From positions 17,474 to 56,801 of the forward strand of contig MEGH01000012.1 in NCBI GenBank assembly GCA_001725415.1: a stretch of DNA of 39,328 bases, read 5' to 3'. The DNA comes from Pseudonocardia sp. SCN 73-27. GTDB taxonomy: Bacteria > Actinomycetota > Actinomycetes > Mycobacteriales > Pseudonocardiaceae. Below, piece after piece: positions 15,325 to 23,781 of this stretch (within the stretch, counting starts at the first letter, position 1; every line of letters begins with the position of its first letter). Under the pieces are notes generated by a model. It was given only the letters and a program-made list of their open reading frames with translations, made no database searches and was not told the DNA's origin. Made by a program: the position numbers and the translations under genes.

Positions 15325-17088
15325 TCAGCGGTTGCGGGGGTCGTCGCCGGGATGGTGTTCGCGCTGTGTCCCGCGGGCCACGTGTTCCGACGGGGCCGCG
15401 CGGCCCCCGGCGTGCGCCTCCTCGCGGAAGCGTGTGACCAGCTCCGGGTGGTGCAGCTCGAAGGCGGGACGCTCGGAGCGGATGCGGGGGATCTCGGTGA
15501 AGTTGTGCCGCGGCGGCGGACAGCTCGTCGCCCACTCCAGGGAGGCGCCGAATCCCCAGGGGTCGTCGACGGTCACGACGCGCCCGTAGCGATAGGAACG
15601 GAACACGTTCCAGATGAACGGGAGCATCGACGCACCGAGCACGAACGCGCCGATCGAGGAGATCGAGTTGAGCACGGTGAACCCGTCGGTGGGCAGGTAG
15701 TCGGCGTAGCGCCGCGGCATCCCCTCGTTGCCCAACCAGTGCTGCACCAGGAACGTCGTGTGGAAACCGACGAGAGTCAGCCAGAAGTGCAGTTTCCCGA
15801 GCCGTTCGTCGAGCATCCGGCCGGTCATCTTCGGGAACCAGAAGTAGATTCCGGCGAACGTCGCGAACACGATCGTCCCGAACAGGACGTAATGGAAGTG
15901 GGCGACGACGAAATAGCTGTCGGAGACGTGGAAGTCCAGCGGTGGTGACGCCAGCAGGATCCCGGTCAGCCCACCGAACAGGAACGTGGCGAGGAAGCCG
16001 AGGGAGAACAGCATCGGCGTCTCGAACGTCAGCTTCCCCTTCCACATCGTGCCGATCCAGTTGACGAACTTGATCCCGGTCGGGATGGCGATGAGGAACG
16101 TCGTGAGCGAGAAGAACGGCAGCAGCACCGCGCCCGTGGCGAACATGTGGTGCGCCCACACGGCCGCGGACAGCACTGTGATCGACACGCTCGCGTAGAC
16201 CAGGCCCTTGTAGCCGAACATCGGTTTCCGGCTGAACACGGGGAAGATCTCGGAGACGATTCCGAAGAACGGCAGCGCGACGATGTAGACCTCGGGATGG
16301 CCGAAGAACCAGAACATGTGCTGCCAGAGGATCGCGCCGCCGTTGGCGGGGTCGAAGGCGTGCGCGCCGAACTTCCGGTCGGCCAGCAGGGCGAGCAGTG
16401 CGGCCGTGAGCACCGGGAACGCGATCAGGATGAGGATCGACGTGAAGAAGATGTTCCAGGTGAAGATCGGCATCCGGAACATCGTCATCCCTGGGGCGCG
16501 CAGGCAGATGACCGTCGTGATCATGTTGACCGCGCCGAGGATGGTGCCCAGCCCGGCGAGGGCCAGACCCATGATCCACAGGTCGCCGCCGATGCCGGGG
16601 GAATGGGCGGCGTCCGAGAGCGGGGAGTAGGCGAACCAGCCGAAGTCGGCGGCGCCGCCCGGACTGAGGAACCCCGACATGACGATCAGCCCGCCGAACA
16701 GGAACAACCAGTAGGAGAACGCGTTGAGCCGCGGGAACGCGACGTCGGGCGCACCGATCTGCAACGGCAGGATGTAGTTGGCGAAACCGAACAGGATCGG
16801 CGTCGCGTAGAGCAGCAGCATGATCGTGCCGTGCATGGTGAACAGCTGGTTGTACTGCTCCACCGACAGGAACTGCAGTCCCGGCCGGGCCAGTTCGGCC
16901 CGCATCAGCAGTGCCATCGCCCCGCCGGCGAAGAAGAACCCGAAGGACGTCGCGATGTAGAGGAACGCGATGTCCTTGGGATCGGTCGTGCGCAGCATGC
17001 GCAGGACGCGCGATCCCTTGGCGGGGCGGGCGGGTGCCGGGGGCGTGGGCCGGAGGAGATCGGTCGGTGCCGGGTCGGTGCGGGTCAT
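15325..17088 (-). CDS. ctaD: Cytochrome c oxidase subunit I (aa3 type)
   Basis: The 587-residue product is the catalytic subunit of the terminal oxidase in the cytoplasmic membrane, carrying heme a and the heme a3-CuB centre. Visible ligand regions are [11 protein letters not shown] (heme a), [11 protein letters not shown] (CuB His and the His-Tyr cross-link), VWAHHMF (CuB) and [11 protein letters not shown] (heme a3 and heme a). About twelve hydrophobic helices span residues 40-520. ATG 17088 is chosen because the upstream gene stops one base earlier; longer frames are spurious. The C-terminal tail is polar. This copy is not next to ctaC, ctaE or qcr genes, which suggests a second, stress-linked oxidase subunit. 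The SigB-type promoter at 17401-17425 would serve both this gene and the small gene before it. Confidence 0.95.
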   Translation of the reverse strand: MTRTDPAPTDLLRPTPPAPARPAKGSRVLRMLRTTDPKDIAFLYIATSFGFFFAGGAMALLMRAELARPGLQFLSVEQYNQLFTMHGTIMLLLYATPILFGFANYILPLQIGAPDVAFPRLNAFSYWLFLFGGLIVMSGFLSPGGAADFGWFAYSPLSDAAHSPGIGGDLWIMGLALAGLGTILGAVNMITTVICLRAPGMTMFRMPIFTWNIFFTSILILIAFPVLTAALLALLADRKFGAHAFDPANGGAILWQHMFWFFGHPEVYIVALPFFGIVSEIFPVFSRKPMFGYKGLVYASVSITVLSAAVWAHHMFATGAVLLPFFSLTTFLIAIPTGIKFVNWIGTMWKGKLTFETPMLFSLGFLATFLFGGLTGILLASPPLDFHVSDSYFVVAHFHYVLFGTIVFATFAGIYFWFPKMTGRMLDERLGKLHFWLTLVGFHTTFLVQHWLGNEGMPRRYADYLPTDGFTVLNSISSIGAFVLGASMLPFIWNVFRSYRYGRVVTVDDPWGFGASLEWATSCPPPRHNFTEIPRIRSERPAFELHHPELVTRFREEAHAGGRAAPSEHVARGTQREHHPGDDPRNR

Positions 17089-17089
17089 C

Positions 17090-17350
17090 TCAGCGGTCCG
17101 CGGTGGCCGAGAGCATCGCGCAGAACTCGTCGAACCTCGCCAGCGCCGCCTCGAGGTGGTCGGCGCGTCCGCCGTTGCGGGTGTGCTCGGTGAGGAACCG
17201 GGCCCGCCGGTCGGGCAGCGAGCCGCGCTCGGTGCTGCACCAGACGAGGTAGTGCTCGACGAGCATGCGGTGGCGGCGGCGCACCTGCTCGTCGTCCTCG
17301 CGGGTGGCGAGCCACGCGATGAACGGGGCGAGCGTCGAGCTCGGTTCCAC
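17090..17350 (-). CDS. Small conserved-looking protein upstream of ctaD
   Basis: The 86-residue product (start [20 protein letters not shown]) is helical in character, charged, with two Cys ([18 protein letters not shown]) and no membrane segment. A GGAGGAG sequence stands before ATG 17350. It ends one base before ctaD, so both should be co-transcribed and translation may be coupled. An oxidase accessory or regulatory role is possible from position only. I do not recognise the family. Confidence 0.6.
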   Translation of the reverse strand: MEPSSTLAPFIAWLATREDDEQVRRRHRMLVEHYLVWCSTERGSLPDRRARFLTEHTRNGGRADHLEAALARFDEFCAMLSATADR

Positions 17351-17400
17351 GGCTCCTCCTCGCGGTCACGCCCGGACATCGGGAGCCCGGCCGCGGCCTA

Positions 17401-17425
17401 CTACCCACTTGCCCGCCCGGCAAAC
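17401..17425 (-). promoter_or_regulatory. SigB/SigF-type promoter of the small gene-ctaD operon
   Basis: On the minus strand GTTT (17425-17422), exactly 15 bases and GGGTAG (17406-17401) end 50 bases before ATG 17350. The match is identical in layout to the sites at 1887, 2440 and 19295. The last three bases of GGGTAG are also the stop codon of the GT9 fragment. Confidence 0.7.
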
Positions 17426-17745
17426 GCCGACCGGGCACCCGCGATCCGCAGCGCCTCGGCGACGACCGTGGCCGGCCGTACGTCCAGGCACGACAGCCCG
17501 AACGGGCAAACGAACCGGCGGCATGAACTGCACGCCGTCGGGACCCGCAGCACCACCGACGGCACGTCGCGCGGGCCGTACAGCTCGAGCTGCTCGGTCC
17601 CCGAGAAGAGTACGACGACGGGCGCCCCGACGGCATCGGCCAGATGCATCCCTCCGCTGTTGTTGCAGACGACGACGTCGGCGCCCGCGAGCAGTGCGGC
17701 GAGCCCGGCGACGTCGACCCGGCGCAGCGCCGACCAGTCGATCGA
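17401..17745 (-). pseudogene. C-terminal half of a GT9 (heptosyltransferase-type) glycosyltransferase
   Basis: The minus strand reads VDVAGLAALLAGADVVVCNN, then SGGMHLADAVGAPVVVLFSG and a C-terminal part with paired Cys (PTACSSCRRFVCPFGLSC). The NNSG.HLA motif is the nucleotide-sugar site of GT9 enzymes, and the whole stretch is the second Rossmann-like domain. The frame extends further upstream but becomes Arg/Ser-rich nonsense at about 17745. There the first-domain coding sequence of a GT9 protein begins on the opposite strand. The gene is therefore broken at that point. Confidence 0.7.
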
Positions 17746-17746
17746 G

Positions 17747-18208
17747 GAACGGTCCGCGGTCGCCGCCGCCCTGGACGCCGAGGAGCCCGACCTCGTCGTC
17801 ACGACCACACGCCACAGCGGGATCCCCGACGAGATCGCCGCCCGCGGTGTACGCGGCGTGACCGATGTCTGGCGACGGCCTCCGACGGACCGGCCCGTCA
17901 GCACGCGCTACCTCGACGTGCTCGCCGCAGAGGGTGTCGTCGCGACCCGGCCCGGCGCCGACGTCCCGCAGCTGCACCTGGGAGCCGCCGACCGCCGCGA
18001 CGGCGCACACGTGCTCGATGCCGCCGCGGGAACGGACGGCCCGCCCGTGGTGCTGGTGCCGGGTGTCGGGATGGACGACGTCACCACCGCGCGGGTCGCG
18101 CAGGCGTTGCAGCGCGGGCTGTTCGGCACCCAGGACCATGCCGTGCTCGCCCGGGCGTCTCCCACCGGGCCGGCAGTCCCGGCCTCAGGGCCGGCCGCCG
18201 ACCCCTGA
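17747..18208 (+). pseudogene. N-terminal/middle part of a GT9 glycosyltransferase, inverted relative to its C-terminal half
   Basis: The plus strand carries SAVAAALDAEEPDLVVTTTR, then GVRGVTDVWRR, VPQLHLGAADRRDGAHVL and GPPVVLVPGVGMD. This fits the later part of the first domain and the linker of a GT9 enzyme, where a PLVVLHPGAG strand opens the second domain. After about 18085 the similarity ends, and no start codon or N-terminal nucleotide-binding loop is present before 17747. Its 5' edge abuts the 5' edge of the C-terminal piece on the minus strand, which is what an in-place inversion of one half would give. It converges with the epimerase gene. Confidence 0.55.
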
Positions 18209-19258
18209 CCCGATCTCTCCGAGCCGCGCGGGCCCGCCCGTGTCCGGGTCGAGCGCCGGAGTGGGGCCGGTCGGCGCGGCCAGCCCGGCGAAGAACGACG
18301 ACAGCGCCTCGGTCGACGACCGCTGCGGCGTCCAGCCGAGCACGTCCCGGGCCCGGCCGGTGTCCATCACCGGCAGCCGGAGCACGGCGTCGAACAGGCC
18401 GGGTGCGGCGGGCGCCAGCCGCAGGTGCCAGGCCGCGGCGAGGGCGGCGCGCGCGGCCCCCGCCGGGACCCGCACGAGCCGGGCACGCAGCAGGCCCGCG
18501 AGGACCGTCATGTCGACGACCGGGTCGCCCGCGAGGTTGAACGCGCCCCGCGCGTCGCCGGTCACGGCCAGCCGCACCGCCTCGCCGACGTCGTCGGAGT
18601 GCACGGCCTGGAACCGCAGGCCGGGGATGTCGGGCAGCATCGGGAGCCGGCCCGGCCGCAGCAGGCTCTGCGGCACGAATGGGCCCGCGAACAGCCGCCG
18701 CTGCTCGACCGCGGCCTCCTGGCGGAACACGAACGAGGGCCGCAGCCGCACCAGCCGGGTGCCGGGGTGCTCGGCCTCCCACCCGTCGAGCGCCCGTTCC
18801 AGGTAGGCCTTCTCGCGGGTGTAGGCGGCACCGGGCCAGCCGTGCGTCGGCCAGTCCTCGCCGACGGGACGGTCGGGTCCGTCCCCGGCGACGTCGGGGC
18901 GTGCGGAGTACGCGCCGACCGACGACGCGTGCACGACCGCCGCCACGCCGGCCTCGGCGGCCGCCCGGTACACCGCCAGCGACCCGAGCACGTTGACGCG
19001 CCAGGTCAGGACGGGGTCGTGCGTCGGCTGGAACAGCCATGCGAGGTGGACGAGCGCGTCGGCGCCGCGCAGCACGTCGGTGAGGTCGTCGGTGGCGACG
19101 TCGGCCCGCACCCACTCGACGCCGGCGCCCGGGGCGTCCGGGGCGTCCGGTGGACGGCGGGCCACGCCCACCAGAGCGTCGACGGCGGGCTCCTGCGAGA
19201 GCGCGCGCAGCACCCCCGAACCGAGGTTGCCGGTGGCTCCGGTCACGACGACACGCAT
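18185..19258 (-). CDS. NAD-dependent epimerase/dehydratase (extended SDR)
   Basis: The 357-residue product starts at ATG 19258. The N-terminal Rossmann motif is VVTGATGNLGSGV (GxxGxxG). The catalytic region has HASSVGAYS and the Tyr-x3-Lys pair in AAYTREKAYLE. The middle (RLVRLRPSFVF, RFQAVHSDDVGEAV, FNLAGD) is standard for NAD(P)-dependent nucleoside-diphosphate-sugar epimerase-like proteins. The C-terminal 50 residues are Pro/Gly-rich. The substrate cannot be assigned. It is divergent from the alcohol dehydrogenase gene, with a SigB-type promoter between them reading toward the latter. Confidence 0.88.
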   Translation of the reverse strand: MRVVVTGATGNLGSGVLRALSQEPAVDALVGVARRPPDAPDAPGAGVEWVRADVATDDLTDVLRGADALVHLAWLFQPTHDPVLTWRVNVLGSLAVYRAAAEAGVAAVVHASSVGAYSARPDVAGDGPDRPVGEDWPTHGWPGAAYTREKAYLERALDGWEAEHPGTRLVRLRPSFVFRQEAAVEQRRLFAGPFVPQSLLRPGRLPMLPDIPGLRFQAVHSDDVGEAVRLAVTGDARGAFNLAGDPVVDMTVLAGLLRARLVRVPAGAARAALAAAWHLRLAPAAPGLFDAVLRLPVMDTGRARDVLGWTPQRSSTEALSSFFAGLAAPTGPTPALDPDTGGPARLGEIGSGVGGRP

Positions 19259-19294
19259 GAAGACCGGATCACCGGTCGGGCGCGGGTCAAACCT

Positions 19295-19319
19295 GTTTGC
19301 TGCCGACGCCCCGGGGTAG
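19295..19319 (+). promoter_or_regulatory. SigB/SigF-type promoter of the Zn-alcohol dehydrogenase
   Basis: GTTT at 19295-19298, exactly 15 bases and GGGTAG at 19314-19319 precede ATG 19360 by 40 bases, with GAGGAG ahead of the start. Confidence 0.7.
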
Positions 19320-19359
19320 GGCCGGACGAATCGCCGCACCCGACCTCCGAGGAGACCCC

Positions 19360-20580
19360 ATGCGCGCAGTGACCTGGCACGGCAAGCGCGACGTCCGCGT
19401 CGACACCGTCCCCGACCCGGCCGTCGAGGCCCCCGACGACGTGATCGTGCAGATCACCTCGACCGGCATCTGCGGGTCCGACCTGCACCTCTACGAGGTC
19501 CTCGGACCGTTCCTCGACGAGGGCGACATCCTCGGTCACGAACCGATGGGCCGGGTCGTCGAGGTCGGGCCGCAGGTCACGAAGGTGTCCGTCGGGGACC
19601 GGGTCGTCGTCCCGTTCAACGTCTCCTGCGGCACGTGCTGGATGTGCGGCAACGGGTTGTACTCGCAGTGCGAGACGACGCAGGTCCGCGAGTACGGCAA
19701 CGGCGCCTCGCTGTTCGGCTACACCAAGCTCTACGGTCAGGTCCCCGGCGGGCAGGCGGAGTACCTGCGGGTCCCGTTCGGCAACACGCTGCCGGTGAAG
19801 GTGCCCGACGGCCCGTCCGACGACCGGTTCGTCTACCTCTCCGACGTGCTGCCCACCGCGTGGCAGGCCGTGCAGTACGCCGACGCCGCGCCCGGGGGCT
19901 CGCTCCTCGTGCTCGGCCTGGGGCCGATCGGGGACATGTGCACCCGCGTCGCGCGCCACCTCGGCGTGGAGCAGGTCATCGGCGTCGACCTCGTCCCGGA
20001 ACGGCTGGAGCGTGCCGCGGCCCGGGGCACGACCGTCGTCGACCTGAACAGCGTCGGATCGGGCGAGGACGGCGGCGACCAGGAGCTCGGCGACGTCGTC
20101 CGCGACCTCACCGGCGGCCGCGGCGCCGACGCGGTGATCGACGCCGTCGGCATGGAGGCGCACGGCTCACCCGCGGGCAAGATCGCCCACCAGGTCACCG
20201 GCCTGCTGCCCGACGCGCTCGCCGCCAAGCTCATGACCACCGCGGGCACCGACCGCCTCGGCGCCCTGCACAGCGCGATCGACGCCGTGCGCCGCGGCGG
20301 GACGATCTCGCTGTCGGGCGTCTACGGCGGGATGGCCGACCCGATGCCGATGCTGACCATGTTCGACAAGCAGATCCAGCTGCGGATGGGCCAGGCCAAC
20401 GTGCACCGCTGGGTGCCCGAGATCCTGCCGCTGCTCGTCGACGGGGACCCGCTGGGCGTCGACGACTTCGCGACCCACCACCTCCCGCTCGAGTCCGCAT
20501 CGGACGCCTACGCAACCTTCCAGGAGAAGGGCGACGGGATGGTGAAGACCCTGCTCACGACGGCTGCGCACACCGGGTGA
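19360..20580 (+). CDS. Zinc-dependent alcohol dehydrogenase (formaldehyde-dehydrogenase-like)
   Basis: The 406-residue product is a medium-chain dehydrogenase. The catalytic zinc ligands are in TGICGSDLHLYE and LGHEPMG; the structural zinc site is the four-Cys loop CGTCWMCGNGLYSQC. The Rossmann motif is VLGLGPIGD, and an Asp after the second strand (GVDLVPERL) favours NAD. The length and the insertion around GASLFGYTKLYG match the glutathione-independent formaldehyde dehydrogenase-like branch, often induced under general stress in actinobacteria. The start is fixed by GAGGAG before ATG 19360. It is a single-gene unit under a GTTT-N15-GGGTAG promoter. Confidence 0.9.
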   Translation: MRAVTWHGKRDVRVDTVPDPAVEAPDDVIVQITSTGICGSDLHLYEVLGPFLDEGDILGHEPMGRVVEVGPQVTKVSVGDRVVVPFNVSCGTCWMCGNGLYSQCETTQVREYGNGASLFGYTKLYGQVPGGQAEYLRVPFGNTLPVKVPDGPSDDRFVYLSDVLPTAWQAVQYADAAPGGSLLVLGLGPIGDMCTRVARHLGVEQVIGVDLVPERLERAAARGTTVVDLNSVGSGEDGGDQELGDVVRDLTGGRGADAVIDAVGMEAHGSPAGKIAHQVTGLLPDALAAKLMTTAGTDRLGALHSAIDAVRRGGTISLSGVYGGMADPMPMLTMFDKQIQLRMGQANVHRWVPEILPLLVDGDPLGVDDFATHHLPLESASDAYATFQEKGDGMVKTLLTTAAHTG

Positions 20581-20651
20581 CCGGCAGCTGCGCAGAGTAG
20601 TGGTCGAGCTCGGAGGGTTTATCCGGCCCCGGCGCGGCGATACGGGGCGCC

Positions 20652-21254
20652 ATGACCCCGCCGCATCCCCGTCCGATCGTGATCGGGCCCCTCGGCCCGC
20701 GCACCGTCGACGCCGTGCTGTTCGACCGCGACGGCACCCTCGTCGTCGACGTGCCGTACTGCGCGGACGCGCGGCAGGTCTGCCCGATGCCCAGCGCCCG
20801 GGCCGCGCTCGCCGTCGCCCGCGCCGCTGGGCTGGCCACGGGCGTCGTCACCAACCAGTCCGGCGTCGCCCGCCGCATCCTCGACCCGACCGACGTGCAG
20901 CGGGTGAACGACGAGGTCGAACGGCTCCTCGGCCCCTTCGACACCTGGCAGGTGTGCCCGCACGGGCTCGACGACGGCTGCGAGTGCCGCAAACCGATGC
21001 CCGGCATGGTGCTGGCGGCCGCGGCCGAGCTCGGCATCGGCCCCGAACGGATCGCGGTCGTCGGCGACATCGGCTCCGACATCGCCGCCGCCGACGCGGC
21101 GGGCGCCGCATCGGTGCTGGTCCCGACCAGCGCGACCCGGCCGGAGGAGATCCGGGCGGCGCCCGTCGTGCGCCCCGATCTCGTGTCCGCCGTCGAGCAC
21201 CTGCTCGGTACCGTCGCGCCGACGGTTGGGGCGTGGACGAGGGCGGGCTCGTGA
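20652..21254 (+). CDS. HAD phosphatase, D-glycero-heptose-1,7-bisphosphate 7-phosphatase type
   Basis: The 200-residue product has the HAD motifs FDRDGTLVVD (nucleophile and acid Asp), VVTNQSG, the Lys of CRKPMPG and GDIGSDIAAAD. The zinc loop of the GmhB group is present as CPHGLDDGCEC. The enzyme should remove the 7-phosphate of a heptose bisphosphate or the phosphate of histidinol-like substrates, in the cytosol. It heads a run of genes with glycosyltransferases, which supports a sugar role. Its stop overlaps the GTG of the GT9 gene. Confidence 0.85.
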   Translation: MTPPHPRPIVIGPLGPRTVDAVLFDRDGTLVVDVPYCADARQVCPMPSARAALAVARAAGLATGVVTNQSGVARRILDPTDVQRVNDEVERLLGPFDTWQVCPHGLDDGCECRKPMPGMVLAAAAELGIGPERIAVVGDIGSDIAAADAAGAASVLVPTSATRPEEIRAAPVVRPDLVSAVEHLLGTVAPTVGAWTRAGS

Positions 21255-21613
21255 GCGGCCACGTCCTCGTCGTGCGCCTCGACGGTGCCGGCGACGTCCT
21301 GCTCGCCGGCCCGGCCGTGCGCGCCGTCGCGGCGACGAACCGGGTGACGATGCTCTGCGGGCCGCGCGGCGCCGCCGCCGCGCGGCTGCTACCCCGGGTG
21401 GCCGACGTCGTCGTGTGGAACTGCCCATGGGTGTCGCCGCAACCGCCGCCGGTGCGCGGCAGCGAGATCGAGGGCGTGGTCGCCGATCTCGCGGCCCGCC
21501 GGTTCGACGAGGCCGTCGTCCTCACCTCCCTGGCGGCGGTCGAGGCGCCGAGCGCTGCCGCCGCGGCGCCGCGGACGGTCCGCCGGGCCCACACGGCGGG
21601 GAGGCCGGCATGA
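21252..21613 (+). pseudogene. GT9 glycosyltransferase reduced to its N-terminal part
   Basis: GTG 21252 overlaps the phosphatase stop and the TGA at 21611-21613 overlaps the ATG of the next gene, so the operon joints are intact. The first 90 residues are a normal GT9 start: VLVVRLDGAGDVLLAGPAVR, then VTMLCGPRGAAAARLLP and RRFDEAVVLTS. After that only about 28 low-complexity residues remain (AAVEAPSAAAAAPRTVRRAH), where a full enzyme would have over 200 more including the nucleotide-sugar site. The gene has lost its second domain by internal deletion and should be inactive. The GT9 pieces at 17.4-18.2 kb look like a different subfamily. Confidence 0.7.
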
Positions 21614-22656
21614 ACATCCTCGTCTGGCACGTCCACGGCTCCTGGACGACGGCGTTCGTCCAGGGGCCCCACCGCTACCTGCTGCCGACGCTGCCCGAAC
21701 GTGGCCCGTGGGGCGGCGGCCGTGCGGCCGCGTGGGACTGGCCCGAGTCCGCCGTCGAGGTCGCCCCCGAGGAGCTTCCCGGCACCGCCGTCGACGTGGT
21801 CGTCGTCCAGCGCCCCGAGGAGTTCGACCTGGCACGGACGTGGCTCCGACGAGACGTGCCGGTGGTCTACCTCGAGCAGAACGCGCCCCGAGGGCCCGCG
21901 GCGACGTCGATCCACCCGGTCGCCGACCGCGACGACCTGCTGCTCGTGCACGTCACCGCGTTCAACGAGCTGATGTGGGACAACGGGTCCACGCCGACGG
22001 TCGTCGTCGAGCACGGGATCGTCGATCCGGGGCACCTGTGGACCGGGGAGCGGGCGGCGGCCGCGACCTGCATCAACGAGCCGGTCCGGCGCAACCGCGT
22101 CACCGGTACCGACCTGCTCGCCCGCTTCGCGGCCGACGCGCCCCTGGACGTGTTCGGGATGGGCACCGGAGGGATCAGCACGCGGGACACCGGCACCGGC
22201 GCCGAGGGGCGCGTCCGGGCCTACGGCGACCTGCCCCAGCACGAGCTCCACACCGAGCTCGCCCGTCGGCGCGTGTACCTGCACACCGCCCGCTGGACCT
22301 CGCTCGGGCTCTCGCTGATCGAGGCGATGACGATCGGCCTGCCCGCCGTCGCCGTCGCCTCGACCGCGGCCCCCGGCGCCATCCCCGCCAGGGCGGGCGT
22401 CTGCTCCGCCGACGTCGCCGTGCTCGGCGAGGCCCTGCGCCACTTCGTCTCCGACCCCGACGCGGCCGCCACCGCGGGCGCCGCCGCCCGCGCTTTCGCA
22501 CTCGACCACTTCGGGCTCGAACGTTTCCTGCACGACTGGGACGTCGTCCTCGACCGCGCAGCCGGTCATCGCGTCGTCCGCCCGACCCGCTCCCGGCGTG
22601 CCGTACCCGTCCCAGTGCCCGCGGCCGCCGGGAGCTTCCACGACCCGAGGAGGTGA
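21610..22656 (+). CDS. Glycosyltransferase, GT4-type (GT-B fold)
   Basis: The 348-residue product begins MNILVWHVHGSWTTAFVQG and has a GT-B layout. The second domain carries the donor-site pattern GLSLIEAMTIGLPAVAVAS (E-x7-E-like region) after the VYLHTARWTS strand. No membrane segment is present. It is translationally coupled to the broken GT9 gene and followed by the stub of another glycosyltransferase gene. The acceptor is unknown; it most likely transfers a sugar in the pathway begun by the heptose-type phosphatase. All expected motifs are intact. Confidence 0.82.
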   Translation: MNILVWHVHGSWTTAFVQGPHRYLLPTLPERGPWGGGRAAAWDWPESAVEVAPEELPGTAVDVVVVQRPEEFDLARTWLRRDVPVVYLEQNAPRGPAATSIHPVADRDDLLLVHVTAFNELMWDNGSTPTVVVEHGIVDPGHLWTGERAAAATCINEPVRRNRVTGTDLLARFAADAPLDVFGMGTGGISTRDTGTGAEGRVRAYGDLPQHELHTELARRRVYLHTARWTSLGLSLIEAMTIGLPAVAVASTAAPGAIPARAGVCSADVAVLGEALRHFVSDPDAAATAGAAARAFALDHFGLERFLHDWDVVLDRAAGHRVVRPTRSRRAVPVPVPAAAGSFHDPRR

Positions 22657-22659
22657 CCC

Positions 22660-22800
22660 GTGCGCATCGCCATGGTCTCCGAGCAGGCCAGCCCGCTCGC
22701 CCCGCCGGAAGGACCTCCCCACGACCCGGTTCGCCGAGGCACGGTAGCGGCTGCGCAAACACTGCCGAGATCGACGCCGCCGTCGGAGGCCCGACCCTGA
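22660..22800 (+). pseudogene. Stub of a further GT4 glycosyltransferase gene
   Basis: A GAGGAGG sequence and GTG 22660 start a frame MRIAMVSEQASPLA, the characteristic beginning of MshA/sucrose-synthase-like GT4 enzymes. The usual next residues (a Gly-rich acceptor loop) are missing. In another frame KDLPTTRFAEAR then stop (ending about 22740) looks like a native C-terminus of the same or a downstream gene. Almost the whole gene has been deleted. Confidence 0.6.
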
Positions 22801-22965
22801 TCGCGGGGTCGGTCTCGGCCGCCGAACAAGCGGGACGGATCGGATCGGGGCGCGCACGGCGCGCGGCCGGACCGTCGTGATGGGGCCGTGGCCCATCTCG
22901 TGCCGAGGCCCGAGGACTGTCAGGCGGTCCCGTCGTCGACCAGCGTGGTGCTCGACCTCTGATGA

Positions 22966-23639
22966 TCAGTCGAGCCGCCCGAGGATGCCGTCGAGCTCGC
23001 TGCGCAGCCGTTCGAGGGAGGCTCGCAGCGCGTCCCCGACCGTGGCCTCCGACGAGGGCCGCACGAGCATGGCGACCGCGTTGTCGGCGATGAACCCGAG
23101 CGGCTCGACGACGCGCCCCGGGTCCGGCTCGTACCACCAGGCCACCCAGTTGCACATCCCGATGATCGACAGTGCAGCGACGCGCGGGTCGGTCGCGCGG
23201 AACGAGCTGTCGTCGATACCGACGCGGATGGCGTCGACGAGCAGAGCGAGCACGCGGCGGCGCGCCACCAGGAAGTCGTTGCGCAGCTCGGGGGACAGGG
23301 CCGACTCGGACCGGTCGAGCGCCCGGAACCGCAGCCGGTTGCGGGCCCGGTCCTCGGCCAGCATCAGGGTGAAGTCGCGCAGCTTGTCGACGCTGGAGCG
23401 GTCGGTCTTTTCCAGGAACGGCGCGGTCACGTCGGTGACGAGGCGGACGAGGATGTCGTCCTTGCTGCGGAAGTAGTAGTAGAGCCCCTGCCGGGTCATT
23501 CCGGCCGCGTCGGCCATGTCCTGCGGGTCCTCCCGGCCAGACCGCGTTCGGCGAACAGTGCGGCGGCCGCCTCGATGATCTGCCCGCTGGCGATGACGTC
23601 GCTCCAGCCGCGAGGCGGTCTGTTGACAACTCCTGACAG
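22966..23639 (-). pseudogene. TetR-family regulator with frameshift in the DNA-binding domain
   Basis: Two frames together give a TetR protein. The first has IASGQIIEAAAALFAERGLAG (helix 1 and 2). The second continues DPQDMADAAGMTRQGLYYYF, RSKDDIL and the ligand-binding domain with ALSIIGMCNWVAWWYEPDPG. The frame changes at about 23530; one missing base in the segment where relatives have GTSLQ explains it. In the first frame no good start codon is seen before a stop at about 23661, so the N-terminus may be damaged as well. The protein is clearly paralogous to the intact TetR at 31586-32314. It is divergent from the hydantoinase genes and was probably their repressor. A sequencing error is the main alternative. 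Confidence 0.7.
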
Positions 23640-23670
23640 GTTTGCAAGTATTTCGACACATTAGCAAGTG
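23616..23670 (+). promoter_or_regulatory. Promoter/operator region of the hydantoinase operon
   Basis: TTGACA at 23623-23628 is followed after 17 bases by AAGTAT (23646-23651), a plausible housekeeping promoter. It lies in GTTG-A-CAAC (23622-23630) and within CTGT...ACAG, and GCAAGT occurs twice 20 bases apart (23644-23649 and 23664-23669). The repeats are candidates for TetR binding. The region is clearly more AT-rich than its surroundings. Confidence 0.45.
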
Positions 23671-23781
23671 GCCGCGCTCACTGGCACGTCCGGAAGCCGG
23701 GCTCCGCGCGAGGGCCTTCGCGAGTCCGACTGCACCTGTGACCGAGAACCTCCCACGAACCTCCGACGAAGGAGCCCCGAG

